From: Cytospora piceicola
Lineage: Eukaryota > Ascomycota > Sordariomycetes > Diaporthales > Cytosporaceae
DNA: 64,000 nt
Assembly: GCA_023375675.1 (NCBI GenBank)
Contig: JALQBC010000068.1
Span: 62,001-126,000 of the forward strand
Direction of reading: 5' to 3'
The position numbers were made by a program, and so were the translations under genes. Every line of letters begins with the position of its first letter. Position 1 is the first letter of the stretch. The notes beneath the pieces were generated by a model that worked only from the letters and a program-made list of their open reading frames with translations, made no database searches and was not told the DNA's origin. Below, in pieces: positions 1-8,893 of the stretch.

Positions 1-538
1 TCCTAGATAAGTTCCTGGTCAGGTAGAGAATACGAAGACTGGATTGTGAAGGCCACGCAGACGCACAAGCACAAACACCAACCCCATCACCATCTGCCAC
101 GAGGCAGAACAACCATAGCGGCTAGAGCGGCCAGAGTTGCCCGAGTTGCCCGATTTCCCCGCAGATCGGACTGCTGATCAGAGTCGAGGGCAACAACATC
201 CCATCTCAAGCCGACATGTTCGACGAAGAAGGGGATAAGACGAGGCAAGATCATTTCAAGTCCTCGACGATGAAGATAATGAAGCTAGAGGAGCAGGAGG
301 TGATGATGGTGGGGGAGAAAGACAAGGCATGCTCAGCGGTGGGTACAGAGCAGGTAGTAGGCGCGGACATGCAGACAAGGACGAAGGGGAGTAAGGCGGC
401 CAAGGGGGCTCTCCCTCTCCTTCTTCAAATCCTTCTCCATCTTCATCTCCATCTTCATCTCCACCTCCCTCTCCCCAATTCAACCTAAGAAGCGGAGCGG
501 CGGCGGTAACGGCAGCAGCAGAAGCAGCAGCAATGTCG
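1..538. other. Low-complexity left edge, no convincing gene
   Basis: Short open frames exist on both strands (for example 216-488 plus, 256-546 minus), but they are dominated by low complexity. A pyrimidine-rich run at about 405-475 is built on a TTCATCTCC-like unit and gives Ser/Pro-rich peptide in one plus frame and Asp/Glu/Gly-rich peptide on the other strand. No domain is recognisable. The segment could be the end of a gene lying mostly left of the window. Confidence 0.4.
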
Positions 539-540
539 AA

Positions 541-735
541 GTCCAAAATGTACCAGTCCCAAATGCACCAGTCCTGAATGTACCAGTCTTGAATGTACCA
601 GTCCTGAATGTACTAGTCCTGAATGTGACAGTTCCTAAATGTGGCAGTTGAACCCAATGTGACAATCGATATGACGGTCCTAGTGTAGCCGTTGAATCCA
701 ATCGTGGCAGTCCTGATAAATGTGGCAGTTGACTC
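541..735. repeat. 15-bp minisatellite, becoming degenerate to the right
   Basis: A unit close to GTACCAGTCCTGAAT repeats in near-perfect register from about 550 to 640 and continues in degenerate form to about 735. The 15-bp period is a multiple of three, so an open plus-strand frame (481 to about 654) reads a pentapeptide repeat of the type V-P-V-L-N after a Lys/Arg/Gly/Ser-rich stretch, and the minus strand reads a T-G-T-F-R type repeat. Either could be a repetitive protein fragment, but no domain or start supports one strand over the other. Confidence 0.8.
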
Positions 736-1090
736 GCAGCATGAGGAGATGCATGCTATGCTCCACTTGCATGCGCCTGGTGTCACTTTCGGTCCTAGCC
801 CTATCATTACTACTCTGATAATAGGGACCAGATTTCGGCCGCATCCTCCTCCTCGGAATGATATCAATCCTGCTTCCCCTCGTAACTCAAGAAAATAATA
901 CAGAATACGAGGAAGGCTCTTAGGTCACATATAGGCGTAAGTAACAGTAATAGTAACAGTAACAGTACACTGTACCGTAGGGCTAGGCGGGTGCACCACC
1001 TGTAGTCCATAAATCCCCTGGCGGGTCTTAACCCCTATACAAGCCTGCCTTAACCAAGATCACGACCTGCATATCCCAAATGTTTCCAGA
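736..1090. other. Intergenic stretch with a short AGTAAC repeat
   Basis: No gene is seen. A hexamer repeat based on AGTAAC/AGTAAT lies at about 940-966. The rest looks unique. Confidence 0.4.
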
Positions 1091-1812
1091 TTGTCGTCAC
1101 CACCTCCTCCTCCCCACTCCCAGTATTGCCTGTGTCCCCGCGGTCGACGATCCAAGGTTTACGATGCTAACGTCGACGTGGAACGCGATAAGGATGCGGT
1201 CGAGGAAGCCGAACACGATGGGGACGAACGAGTCGGCAACAGTAGCTTGGACGAGCTCATCCTACAGATCAAAGATCTCTGCCACGACACGCGCCATAAC
1301 GAAGGCAACATAGCAAAAGGCGAGAAGCGGCATGTCAAGTCTTATATTTCCGAGCGCAGCGGCGTGCCTGTAACAAAACCAGACGGCGTAGAAGAGGCAG
1401 AGGCAGAGGAAGACGTCGATAGAGACGGAGACAGGGATGCAAAGGATACTGCCAGCATCGCGAACACCAACACCACGGTCGCGACAACCACCTTCGCCGC
1501 TTACCTCCTTAGCCATTCCGACCTCAGCCATGCTATCCTCATGATCGTCCTCTGGGCGGAGTGCAGACAGAATATCGAACAGTCCCCGAACTCCTACTCC
1601 AGGCCGGTCAGAACCTCCGAAGACTCAGTCTGCCCGACGTCGCCTTTCTCGGACTGTTCTTGGGCACCTCCCTGTTGGACTCGAGACGGGCCCTTGACAA
1701 ATTCCTCAAGCTCAAGAGAAAGATCAAGGCAGACCTGAAAGCAAGTAAGCTGAAGAAGAGGAGGAGGAGGAGGAGGGCAGTGCTGATGGTAGTAAGAAGA
1801 AGAACAAGATGA
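1091..1812 (+). CDS. Possible uncharacterised gene split over two frames
   Basis: Not recognised. One frame is open from an ATG at 1091 to 1738. Its first part is Asp/Glu-rich and includes an amphipathic-looking stretch S-L-D-E-L-I-L-Q-I-K-D-L. Near 1560 the coding-like character moves to the next frame (1561-1812), where P-D-V-A-F-L-G-L-F-L-G-T-S-L-L-D is followed by a Lys/Arg-rich tail rich in K-L-K-R-K-I-K-A-D-L-K; the lysine/arginine run at 1750-1810 partly reflects AGG/AAG low complexity. The switch could mean a short intron, an old frameshift in a pseudogene, or chance. A hydrophobic helix plus a basic tail would suit a small membrane-associated protein, but no family was identified. 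Confidence 0.22.
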
Positions 1813-2032
1813 AGAAGATCAACAGAAACCAGAACAAGGCGGGGAGCAAAACACCGCTTACTGCAGTCAAATGACTATGCCTTCTAGGTCATCTTGCTTT
1901 TCCAATTGATTGTAAGCCATCCTCGACAGTTCAGTGAGTAGTGTGCAAAGGTTTGATCGGGTTGCCACGGTTGATTTGCACATGTAGTCGAAAGGTACCT
2001 AGGTATGTCTGCTCCGCTCCGGGCACCTCCGG

Positions 2033-2615
2033 ATGCGCACGGCTTTGGTTCCGCTTCGGCCTCGCTTTTGCCCGGAGCCATCTCCGGGATGTTACAAAAG
2101 AAATGTAACATTCTCACCCACCGACTACGGGCTCTCAGAGTCTGTTGCTCCCACACATTACCTTTCGTCTTACCGGACCTACTTTATGCGATCGACACTA
2201 TCTGTCTGGGACTCATGCAAACTTGTTCTATGACTCATATCCCTCTGATAGCAATTCCGGCCCGATGTACATTTCCACGAGATTTGTTTCCGGCTGCTTT
2301 CAACGCTCCACATATCTCCACCAAGTCTCCAGTGCCGCTGCACATGTGGCCTGGTACACTCGAACGGCTACGGTACCTGCTGGGGAAGTCTTGTTCATGT
2401 CTAGAGTTTCTGCACATCTGTCCACGGATCTTACTTCCCGACTTGGGGCTTCCATACGAGGGAAGCATAACCATAACGGCCAGAAGGGCATTATGAATAG
2501 CAGTCTGCTGGCGTCATGGGTGACCCAACCTCTCACGCTGGTACTGAACTCACAATTTGAGACCTTGACAGACATGTGGAAGATATGGTCTACAAATAAA
2601 GTGGCGAGACTGTAG
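2033..2615 (+). CDS. Possible degraded or spliced coding region, unidentified
   Basis: Not recognised. Two overlapping plus frames look coding in succession: 2033-2233, rich in aromatic residues and Ser near its end, and then 2145-2615, which ends at a stop near 2615. The second has ordinary amino-acid composition over about 120 residues and little low complexity. A third open frame spans 2005-2496. With no homology visible and no clear splice junction, it may be a broken gene, a gene with a small intron, or noncoding. It converges on the minus-strand PD-(D/E)XK gene about 160 bp downstream. Confidence 0.18.
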
Positions 2616-2655
2616 ACAATAAATCGAGGAAAATGTATTCTGATTCGAAAACAAG

Positions 2656-2691
2656 CATCAGATACCTATACATCAGGTACCTATACATCAG
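2656..2691. repeat. 15-bp tandem repeat, about 2.4 copies
   Basis: The unit CATCAGGTACCTATA occurs at 2656-2670 and 2671-2685 with one mismatch, followed by a partial third copy. It lies between the doubtful plus-strand coding region and the 3' end of the minus-strand gene. Confidence 0.8.
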
Positions 2692-2773
2692 TTGTAGAAC
2701 AATACTAGCAATAATTACATCCAATCCCCCTTCTACCTATCTCGCAAGCTGACTGGGCTTCCCCAGGCTGTCT

Positions 2774-4654
2774 TCATGTCTCTTGCAGGATATGATGGGC
2801 GTACCAGGGCTGGAACACCTCTCGCGACCACCGGGCGAGCCGCTGCAGCCCGTAGACTATACTATAGATACCGCGAATAGTGCGCGTCGTCCCAAACTGT
2901 GTGTCTGCCCATAGCGTCGTGCAGGATCCGTCCCGAGTTGTAGCAGCGAAGGACCAGTCGTGGCCCGAGACGATAATGGCCGGTAGGAACGGCAGATTAG
3001 AGATGGCGTCCTGGGCCAAATGCGTAGCTCTGGCCTGCTCCTGGGCCAGGCTGGTAGTCGACCTGGGGCTTGATGTCTTCTGCAAGTCTCCATCCTGGAT
3101 GCGCTCGAGATGGACGCGGTAGAGAAGATTGGCGAGCTGTTTCCACTGGGAGGCCTGCCACACGCCCATCTGAAGCTGGGCCTCCTCGTCGCCGCCGCTC
3201 CGACCAGGTTTCTTAGTCTCGATGGATACGGCGATAGGGGTGAACTGCAGTGGGGCGAAGTCAGTGTGGTTGATAGACCCAAGAGGGCTGGAGAGACAGA
3301 GGTGCTTGATGCGCCGTAGTGGGTCTATATGTGGCCCATTGCCGCCGTCGGTGGGGGACAAGGCCAGTGTCAAGACATAGTCAATCATCTTGCTTGGTGC
3401 TGGACTGTTTGGGCGGTATTCGTTGATAATCCTGGCAGTCGTGCAGGGGACAAAGTCAAGTCCCAGTGGTGTGTCTTTGTTCCCATCGTTTTCACCGTTG
3501 CTGCCATCCTCATCCCCATCACCACCACCATCATCCCCATCCGTACCATCATCGCCGTCGTCCAGGAAGCAGCGAGTGGCCATGGCGAGCTTGAGGAGGG
3601 GGGCATGGACGGTACAGTTCCACCCATGCTCTGAGTACATGGCGTCCTGGGCATGCACAGCATCTCGGAAGATAGTCTTCACCTGACGTAGAGTGGGCGT
3701 GGGGCCCAGGCGGTCGCGCGTGTCGGCGTCGGCGTCGGCAGCATAAGCCCATTGGGGGAGTACAGACGTTGAAGGTAGCCTTGTGCCTCTGCCAGTACCA
3801 GTACCAGTACCAGTCTCCAGGAACGGGCTTTTCGACACGACGCCCACGCCGGAGAGGACTTCGGCCATCTCTTGACTGAATCTCTTGAGCCGGGAAGGAA
3901 GGCCTCTTGTCTCGGCGGTGAGAGACCGCACCTCGACGCGGTCTGAGTCGGCGATACGTAAAGCATTCAGGCGCCTACGTGGGTACGATGCTCCGGACGT
4001 AGATGCAGATGTAGTGGATGCCGAGGATTCTGATAGCGATTGACCTCGGCCTAGACTGCTGGCCTCGTGTGATGTTTTTCTTCTTGACGATGGAGATGAT
4101 GGAATCTGTCCGTGACTGTGACTGAGACCGGGTCCGGGTCCGGGTCCGGGTCCGGGACCTTGACTTGGCCCCTTGGCCGGCGTCCTTGGTTTTCGTGGTC
4201 TGGGATGGGGTCGAGGCGTGGTGTCGATATCCTCCCGGCGGTGATGGTCATGATGAAGGGCGAGCTCGTCATCGCTTGCTACCAGAGAAGGTGTGACGGG
4301 AGGATTCTCGACCTGGTCAGAAAGGTTGTCACTGCCGAGCCTGCGACGCTTTGATCTGGGCTGTGGTCCTTCTTGTGGTTCAAGCTGGCCTCGTTGGTCC
4401 ATGACGGCTTCGGGACGGGAGGATGAGGATAATGGAGGAGTAGGGGGGATGGGGTGTAGGCGTGGGCGATGGCGATGGCGTGGGCGAGGGCGTGGGCATG
4501 GGCGTAGGTGCCTTTGCCTGCTTGGATCTGGATGGAAATCGAGATCTACAGGGACATGAACATGGACGGGGACGGTGGCGGAGACGGGGATGGGCAGTTG
4601 AGAAAGCCAGTGCAGGATATGGTGGTCGCTGTGTTTATACGCTGGGCTGGCCAT
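2774..4654 (-). CDS. Fungal PD-(D/E)XK nuclease-like protein, 626 aa
   Basis: An intact single-exon gene matching the large fungal-specific PD-(D/E)XK nuclease-like family. Numbered from the Met at 4654, a short opening block (H-H-I-L-H-W-L-S-Q-L-P, about residues 11-21) looks like the family's usual N-terminus. A long low-complexity part follows, with Arg/His/Pro runs, a basic K-R-R-R stretch near 102-105 and a (Gly-Pro)n run near 166-176 encoded by a GGTCCG repeat. The C-terminal half holds the fold: Asp425 in K-M-I-D-Y-V-L-T-L, Glu479 and Lys481 in S-I-E-T-K-K, then Q-M-G-V-W and the closing blocks V-S-G-H-D-W-S-F and G-L-Q-R-L-A-R-W-S. An acidic Asp/Gly loop (about 365-393) interrupts the core. 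An ATG at 4927 is also in frame, but its 91 extra residues include Arg-His repeats made by a TCGATG satellite, so 4654 is preferred. DNA cleavage is inferred from the fold, and catalytic competence is unproven. No partner gene is adjacent. Confidence 0.85.
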   Translation of the reverse strand: MASPAYKHSDHHILHWLSQLPIPVSATVPVHVHVPVDLDFHPDPSRQRHLRPCPRPRPRHRHRPRLHPIPPTPPLSSSSRPEAVMDQRGQLEPQEGPQPRSKRRRLGSDNLSDQVENPPVTPSLVASDDELALHHDHHRREDIDTTPRPHPRPRKPRTPAKGPSQGPGPGPGPGPGLSHSHGQIPSSPSSRRKTSHEASSLGRGQSLSESSASTTSASTSGASYPRRRLNALRIADSDRVEVRSLTAETRGLPSRLKRFSQEMAEVLSGVGVVSKSPFLETGTGTGTGRGTRLPSTSVLPQWAYAADADADTRDRLGPTPTLRQVKTIFRDAVHAQDAMYSEHGWNCTVHAPLLKLAMATRCFLDDGDDGTDGDDGGGDGDEDGSNGENDGNKDTPLGLDFVPCTTARIINEYRPNSPAPSKMIDYVLTLALSPTDGGNGPHIDPLRRIKHLCLSSPLGSINHTDFAPLQFTPIAVSIETKKPGRSGGDEEAQLQMGVWQASQWKQLANLLYRVHLERIQDGDLQKTSSPRSTTSLAQEQARATHLAQDAISNLPFLPAIIVSGHDWSFAATTRDGSCTTLWADTQFGTTRTIRGIYSIVYGLQRLARWSREVFQPWYAHHILQET

Positions 4655-4660
4655 AGGAGG

Positions 4661-4713
4661 TCGATGTCGATGTCGATGTCGATGTCGATGTCGATGTCGA
4701 TGTCGATGTCGAT
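4661..4713. repeat. TCGATG hexamer microsatellite, about 8.8 copies
   Basis: Perfect TCGATG repeats lie just upstream of the preferred start of the PD-(D/E)XK gene. If translation began at the upstream ATG, they would add an (Arg-His)n tract. They are more likely in the 5' untranslated region or promoter. Confidence 0.95.
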
Positions 4714-6025
4714 AGTCTCGTGTGGTGGCGTCTCTGGAGGGATACGCGTTATGCATACTGAGGATGCTTTCAGGTACGCGTAGTCGCGTGATGAATACGG
4801 GAATTACTGGTTGTTGTTGATTTCTTACGTAATTGCGTTGCCAGAGTGATGTGGCTAAATATAGGTTTATAGTGTACTGTGTACCTTGGTACTTACACAG
4901 TAGAATGTGGAGGTCCAGCTTAGTCATGCTGCAGTTCCCGTCACTTCCCCGTACTTAGTAAGCTGTCTGTGGCGCACTTGTGGCGCATCTGTGGCGCCGG
5001 AAAAACCTCAGCCATCACAGGTACGTACCTGGGCGCATGTCTACGATCCATGGATCTCAGCGATGTACCTCGACAATTTCTGAAAATACATCCAATTGAA
5101 TTAAGCAGACCGCAAAAGACTCAGGTCCCGTAAACAAAATCTGCGTAACACCGTTCTAGGTCTCTTTTGGCCAAGATAGGCATTGCATGTTGATCTAGGC
5201 GGCCTGATACCGTGCAGCCGGCCTCATTAGATCTGGAATATCACCACCACGACGTCTCGTATGGGGACCTGATAAATATGGAGAGATTTACCGGGGAGAC
5301 AGTAGATTGCCTACACAGTTCTCAATGGACGAGTAAGGTCCTCAGGTACCTGGCTGCTGACATCTGGGTAAACTTTTAGTTTTGATACCTAGGTAGCCTT
5401 CTTATGCTATGAGGAACAGTCGCACGGAGAAGAACACTATATGAAAAAGCGATATCAGATGCAGGAAGGAATCTATGAGTCTATGGCTTTTCTTTGGCCA
5501 TTCATTCGATGAGTTTTGTGGTGACCAGCATATGTGCACATATCGAATGGAGCGGACATGATCGACACGTGTATAAGTAAGTGACTAGAGGAACCTGCTG
5601 CTGTGTGCATGCTGTGCAGAGATTCCAGGTGTCAAGAAAACTAAATCACAAGCTGTTTTACTAGTGACCACTGGGCCAAACTTTGGTCCCTATCTTTGGG
5701 TCGTTGTCATCCTCTTCTTTCCAAGCTCACTCCAGATTTGTGCGGCCTTTCGCTCCGTTCCAAGGTTGCATCAGGAACTGACGGTGTGGTGAACCGGTTC
5801 TTGAATTAATATTGTAAGACAATCAATATCAACGGCAGAGCCAGAGCCGGAAACGGAAACATATCGGGGCAATCATACTGATCAATCAAATGGGAAAAGT
5901 TCAAAAATAAAAATAAATAAAAGGGTCCCATGGTTCAAGGTTCCAATGTTGTTTCGGGCAAAAAGGGCAGTCGAGTCTGCCAGTCTGCCAGTTGATTGAC
6001 ACCTGGATCGCGGGGCAGTGGCAGT
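4714..6025. other. Intergenic region upstream of the PD-(D/E)XK gene
   Basis: No gene is seen. An 11-bp repeat based on TGTGGCGCA(C/T)N lies at 4968-4998. The region must contain the minus-strand gene's promoter, but no element can be named. An A-rich run (AAAAATAAAAATAAATAAAA) lies near 5904-5923. Confidence 0.4.
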
Positions 6026-6188
6026 AGGTAGTAGTGGGTAGTGGGTACTGTGTAGTGGGTAGTGGGTAGCGGGTAGTGGGGTAATCTCAGCTGCAGGCTG
6101 CAGCCATCTTTAATCTTTAATCTTTAATCCTTTCAAACTCCACAGAACATCATCACCATCAGCACCATCAGCACCATCAGCACCATCC
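6026..6188. repeat. Three adjacent short tandem repeats
   Basis: Three unrelated arrays lie within 160 bp: GTGGGTA-type 7-mers at 6026-6081, a perfect ATCTTTA 7-mer array at about 6106-6129, and a CATCAGCAC 9-mer array at 6151-6188. A CTGCAG-rich palindrome separates the first two. Such clustering is common in fungal promoters and in slippage-prone intergenic DNA. Confidence 0.85.
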
Positions 6189-8178
6189 TTATTATCAATA
6201 TCATCATCATTATCAGCAGCAGTAGCAATAGCAGAAGAATTTCCTCTCTCCTGTATTTATTTCCCTCCACATCCCTCGGCTCATCATGTCATGCGAGACA
6301 TCTGGATTGATCATCTTGACGCGTCTCTCCTTCAACTTTGAACTGTTTCTCACGGGCCCCCAGCGCCTTTCTTCTTGGATACATCAAGTCAATCAATTCA
6401 GTTCGATTCATCCTCAATAAATCTACAAATCAAAAAATCATCCAATCCCATTTCCTCTTTCCCGTCTTCAACCTTTTGCTGTCCCAAGCCATTGTGAGTG
6501 TCAACTGGTTACTTGGTCGGTATCAGGCCCAATACTCTCCCCCGTGCCTAACGAACCATAGAGATGACTGGCTGACTGGCTTGAGTTGCAGGTTGATCAC
6601 ACATCTGATTATCCTCTCCTCCCCTTCATCTCAGACTTAGTCATGCCGCACATCGAGCTGCGTCACCTTCGTCACCTACACATACACATACACATACATG
6701 ACCATCGCCCCGGCTGGTGGCCGTGTGGAGTGGAGTCTTGAGCCTTGCTTGCAAGGAGCCGCCCGCAGCAACCATTTGGAGACGTCGGTGGACTTGGGTG
6801 ACTTCATTCTCCCCATGTAACTCCACGTTCTCTGCAGCAGTCTTGACTCCGCTATCGACTGCACGCTGCCTACGACCCTGGATCGTACCCTACCGCTGCT
6901 CCCCACACCGTCCAGGCCTCCTCCTTCCTGGCCCACTATGATCAAGTGGAGGTAAGTCCTATGCCCTGTGGCTACGACGGATGAGGGCATGTTGCGTGAT
7001 GGCTGTTCCAGGCGGCTGGGCCGCGGAAGTTTACCTGATAAACACCAGCAATCAACAAGACAACGACAACAACACCGACCTCCGCCGCTACTTGCAACCT
7101 CGCCATCTCCCGCCACCAACACACAACACCATACACCATACACCATATACCTAGCATCATCTCAGGCCTCGCTACCTGATAATCAGGTTTTAGTTCTTGA
7201 GATTCTATCTTCCTCCTGCATCTCCTTCGGGCTGCTTGGAATTTGCTGATCCTCTCTCTCCACTTAGCCATAGTTGCCAAGATGTCTCTCGTCACCATCG
7301 TCACCTTCGGCACCATCTTCGTCACGCCTCACTATTCAGATCTGTGCCGCCTTCATGGCTCGTCTGCTACCTTGTGCACCACGCTTCGTCGCCCGCACAC
7401 CATCACGCCGCCTCGAGCCGATCAACAGGTCCAAGTTCTCCCTCCCCACAACCCTCTCTTCCCCGTCTTGGTCTCCTTGGTGTCCTCAGTAATCCCACAA
7501 CTACAGATAATGTTTCGACTTCCGGAGCTACACGTCGATCTGGGCCGCTGTGCCGCCGTCAGGCCACTTCGCCCTGTCTGGCCTACCCCCCCCCTCCCAC
7601 CCATCCTCTCTCTCGCATTAGGCCGACAAACCGTCCAACTCGATTCAATACCCAACTCTCTACCACCCACCATATCTGGACATCAATCAATCATTCAATC
7701 GTTCAGTCATAGAATACATTAACTATCAATCCTTCGGCCTCTCGGTCCATCGATTCATCGGTTCATCGGTCCTAATCGAGTACTCTAAATTCCTATCTTC
7801 AACTTCATTCCCTTCCATCATTCCCCTCTATCATAGACTCATTTGACAATCATCACCAGTTCCCTCCTCAGGTATAAACATAGTCAATATGCCCTTCTGA
7901 CCCACCTCGTCTCCTTCCCACCCGTTGCTAAACCTTGCAAACATTTGAACGTTCGGAGGGATGCGTTCCCTCTTGACTACCACTACTTATGATCTCTTCT
8001 TCTCTCTCGCTTTCTCCCCCCTTCCTCCCTCATCCACCCCCAACTAATTCTCGGCCCCAGCTCCCCCAGCTCCTGCTTTATACCTATACCTATCCCGTCT
8101 CCGATTATTTATATCAGCGCAGTATCCCGGCTAAGGCCGAGGGATCTCTGAAATACTAAGCAAGCAAGGTGATGGTGT

Positions 8179-8180
<2 letters not shown>
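6189..8180. other. Pyrimidine-rich leader-like DNA without a gene body
   Basis: The plus strand is strongly C/T-rich, with many TCATC, CCATC and TCAATC words, as seen in promoters and long 5' leaders of filamentous ascomycetes. Open frames at 7197-7712 and 7243-7722 are Pro/Ser/His-rich, mutually overlapping and without a domain, so I do not call them genes. A tiny ATG-CCC-TTC-TGA frame occurs near 7890. No long frame follows downstream. A minus-strand copy of repeat R (6644-7018) interrupts the stretch. Confidence 0.35.
6644..7018 (-). mobile_element. Repeat R copy A, full length, minus strand
   Basis: This is the only minus-strand copy of a family otherwise found on the plus strand from 8.7 to 23.8 kb. 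Read on the minus strand it starts CCCAGCCGCCTGGAACAGCC (near 7018), runs through the shared CCCTC/GGGCAT and CCACCGACGTCTCC blocks and a short (TG)n-like tract, and ends GACGCAGCTCGATGTGCGGC (near 6645). Both ends match other copies. The ends carry a short inverted match (AGCCGC / GCGGCT). No target duplication could be seen, and no open frame is conserved, so it would be non-autonomous if mobile. Confidence 0.7.

Positions 8181-8211
<31 letters not shown>
8181..8211. repeat. (GT)n microsatellite
   Basis: About 15 perfect GT dinucleotides. Unlike other GT tracts in the window, it is not followed by the right end of repeat R. Confidence 0.97.
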
Positions 8212-8212
<1 letters not shown>

Positions 8213-8755
8213 AATCTTGATTGATGTTCATTATTTTCTGATTATGTGCGAGAACAGCTTGTTGCCTATGCCGCCCAGACTTCGAGTGAGAGGGCTAGAT
8301 TTGTAATGGCTAAGGCTCGTCTACTACACCTACATATGTAGGAAGTCCATACGCTATCGCCGAGGGAACGCAGCTTGCCTCTGAGGCTATATCTGTTACA
8401 GAGAGCAGCTCGTAAGCATGGGAGGTAGGGGCTTACTGTAAGATACCTTTCTCCTTGCACTTCGATGTAAGTGAAGTGAAAGAAGTTGGGGAGACGTTTA
8501 GTAAACAGTGCCATTCACTAGCAGGAGCCTCATTTTAGCACATGTGCACCATCCTAGAAGTTGAATGCTCTGAAGAGAATGACTAGCCAGTCAAGTAATT
8601 CATAAAAGGTTGTGAGTTCTGAAATAATGTGTGCTCGGCAATGGCTTGCGGGATGTGCTTAGCCTTCATTGAAAATTTTGTATAGTCACATTCTTGCCAA
8701 GGAGATAGTTACCGAGACCGTATGGAATTGGTAGCTCTCGACAGCTATGATTACG

Positions 8756-8893
8756 CACAAGCCCTCTCGTAAATCCAATGGCGGGCATAGGCTTGAAAGG
8801 TATAAGGGGAAACGGGCAATCTTGGGGCTTGTGGGGCGTGCGTGAGGCAAAGCGAACCCTGCTCTTCCAAGCATACGCATTCAGGTGCGGTTT
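8756..8893 (+). mobile_element. Repeat R copy B, internally deleted
   Basis: Shared words appear in the family order: GCCCTC...GTAAATCCAATGG...GGGCATAGG, then GGGGAAACGGGCAATC, then a right end resembling CAGGTGCGGTTT. At about 140 bp it is less than half the length of full copies and lacks the GTGGAGTTA core, so it reads as a decayed or deleted copy. The same GGGGAAACGGGCAATC block recurs in copy K near 22080. Confidence 0.45.

Noticed and set aside
7197..7722. Two overlapping plus-strand frames of 160-170 codons
   Set aside because: Pro/Ser/His low complexity from C/T-rich DNA; no domain, no reason to prefer either frame.
8181..8211. (GT)n tract as the tail of another repeat R copy
   Set aside because: The bases after it do not match GCGCAGCTCGATGTGCGGCT and no upstream family blocks are present.
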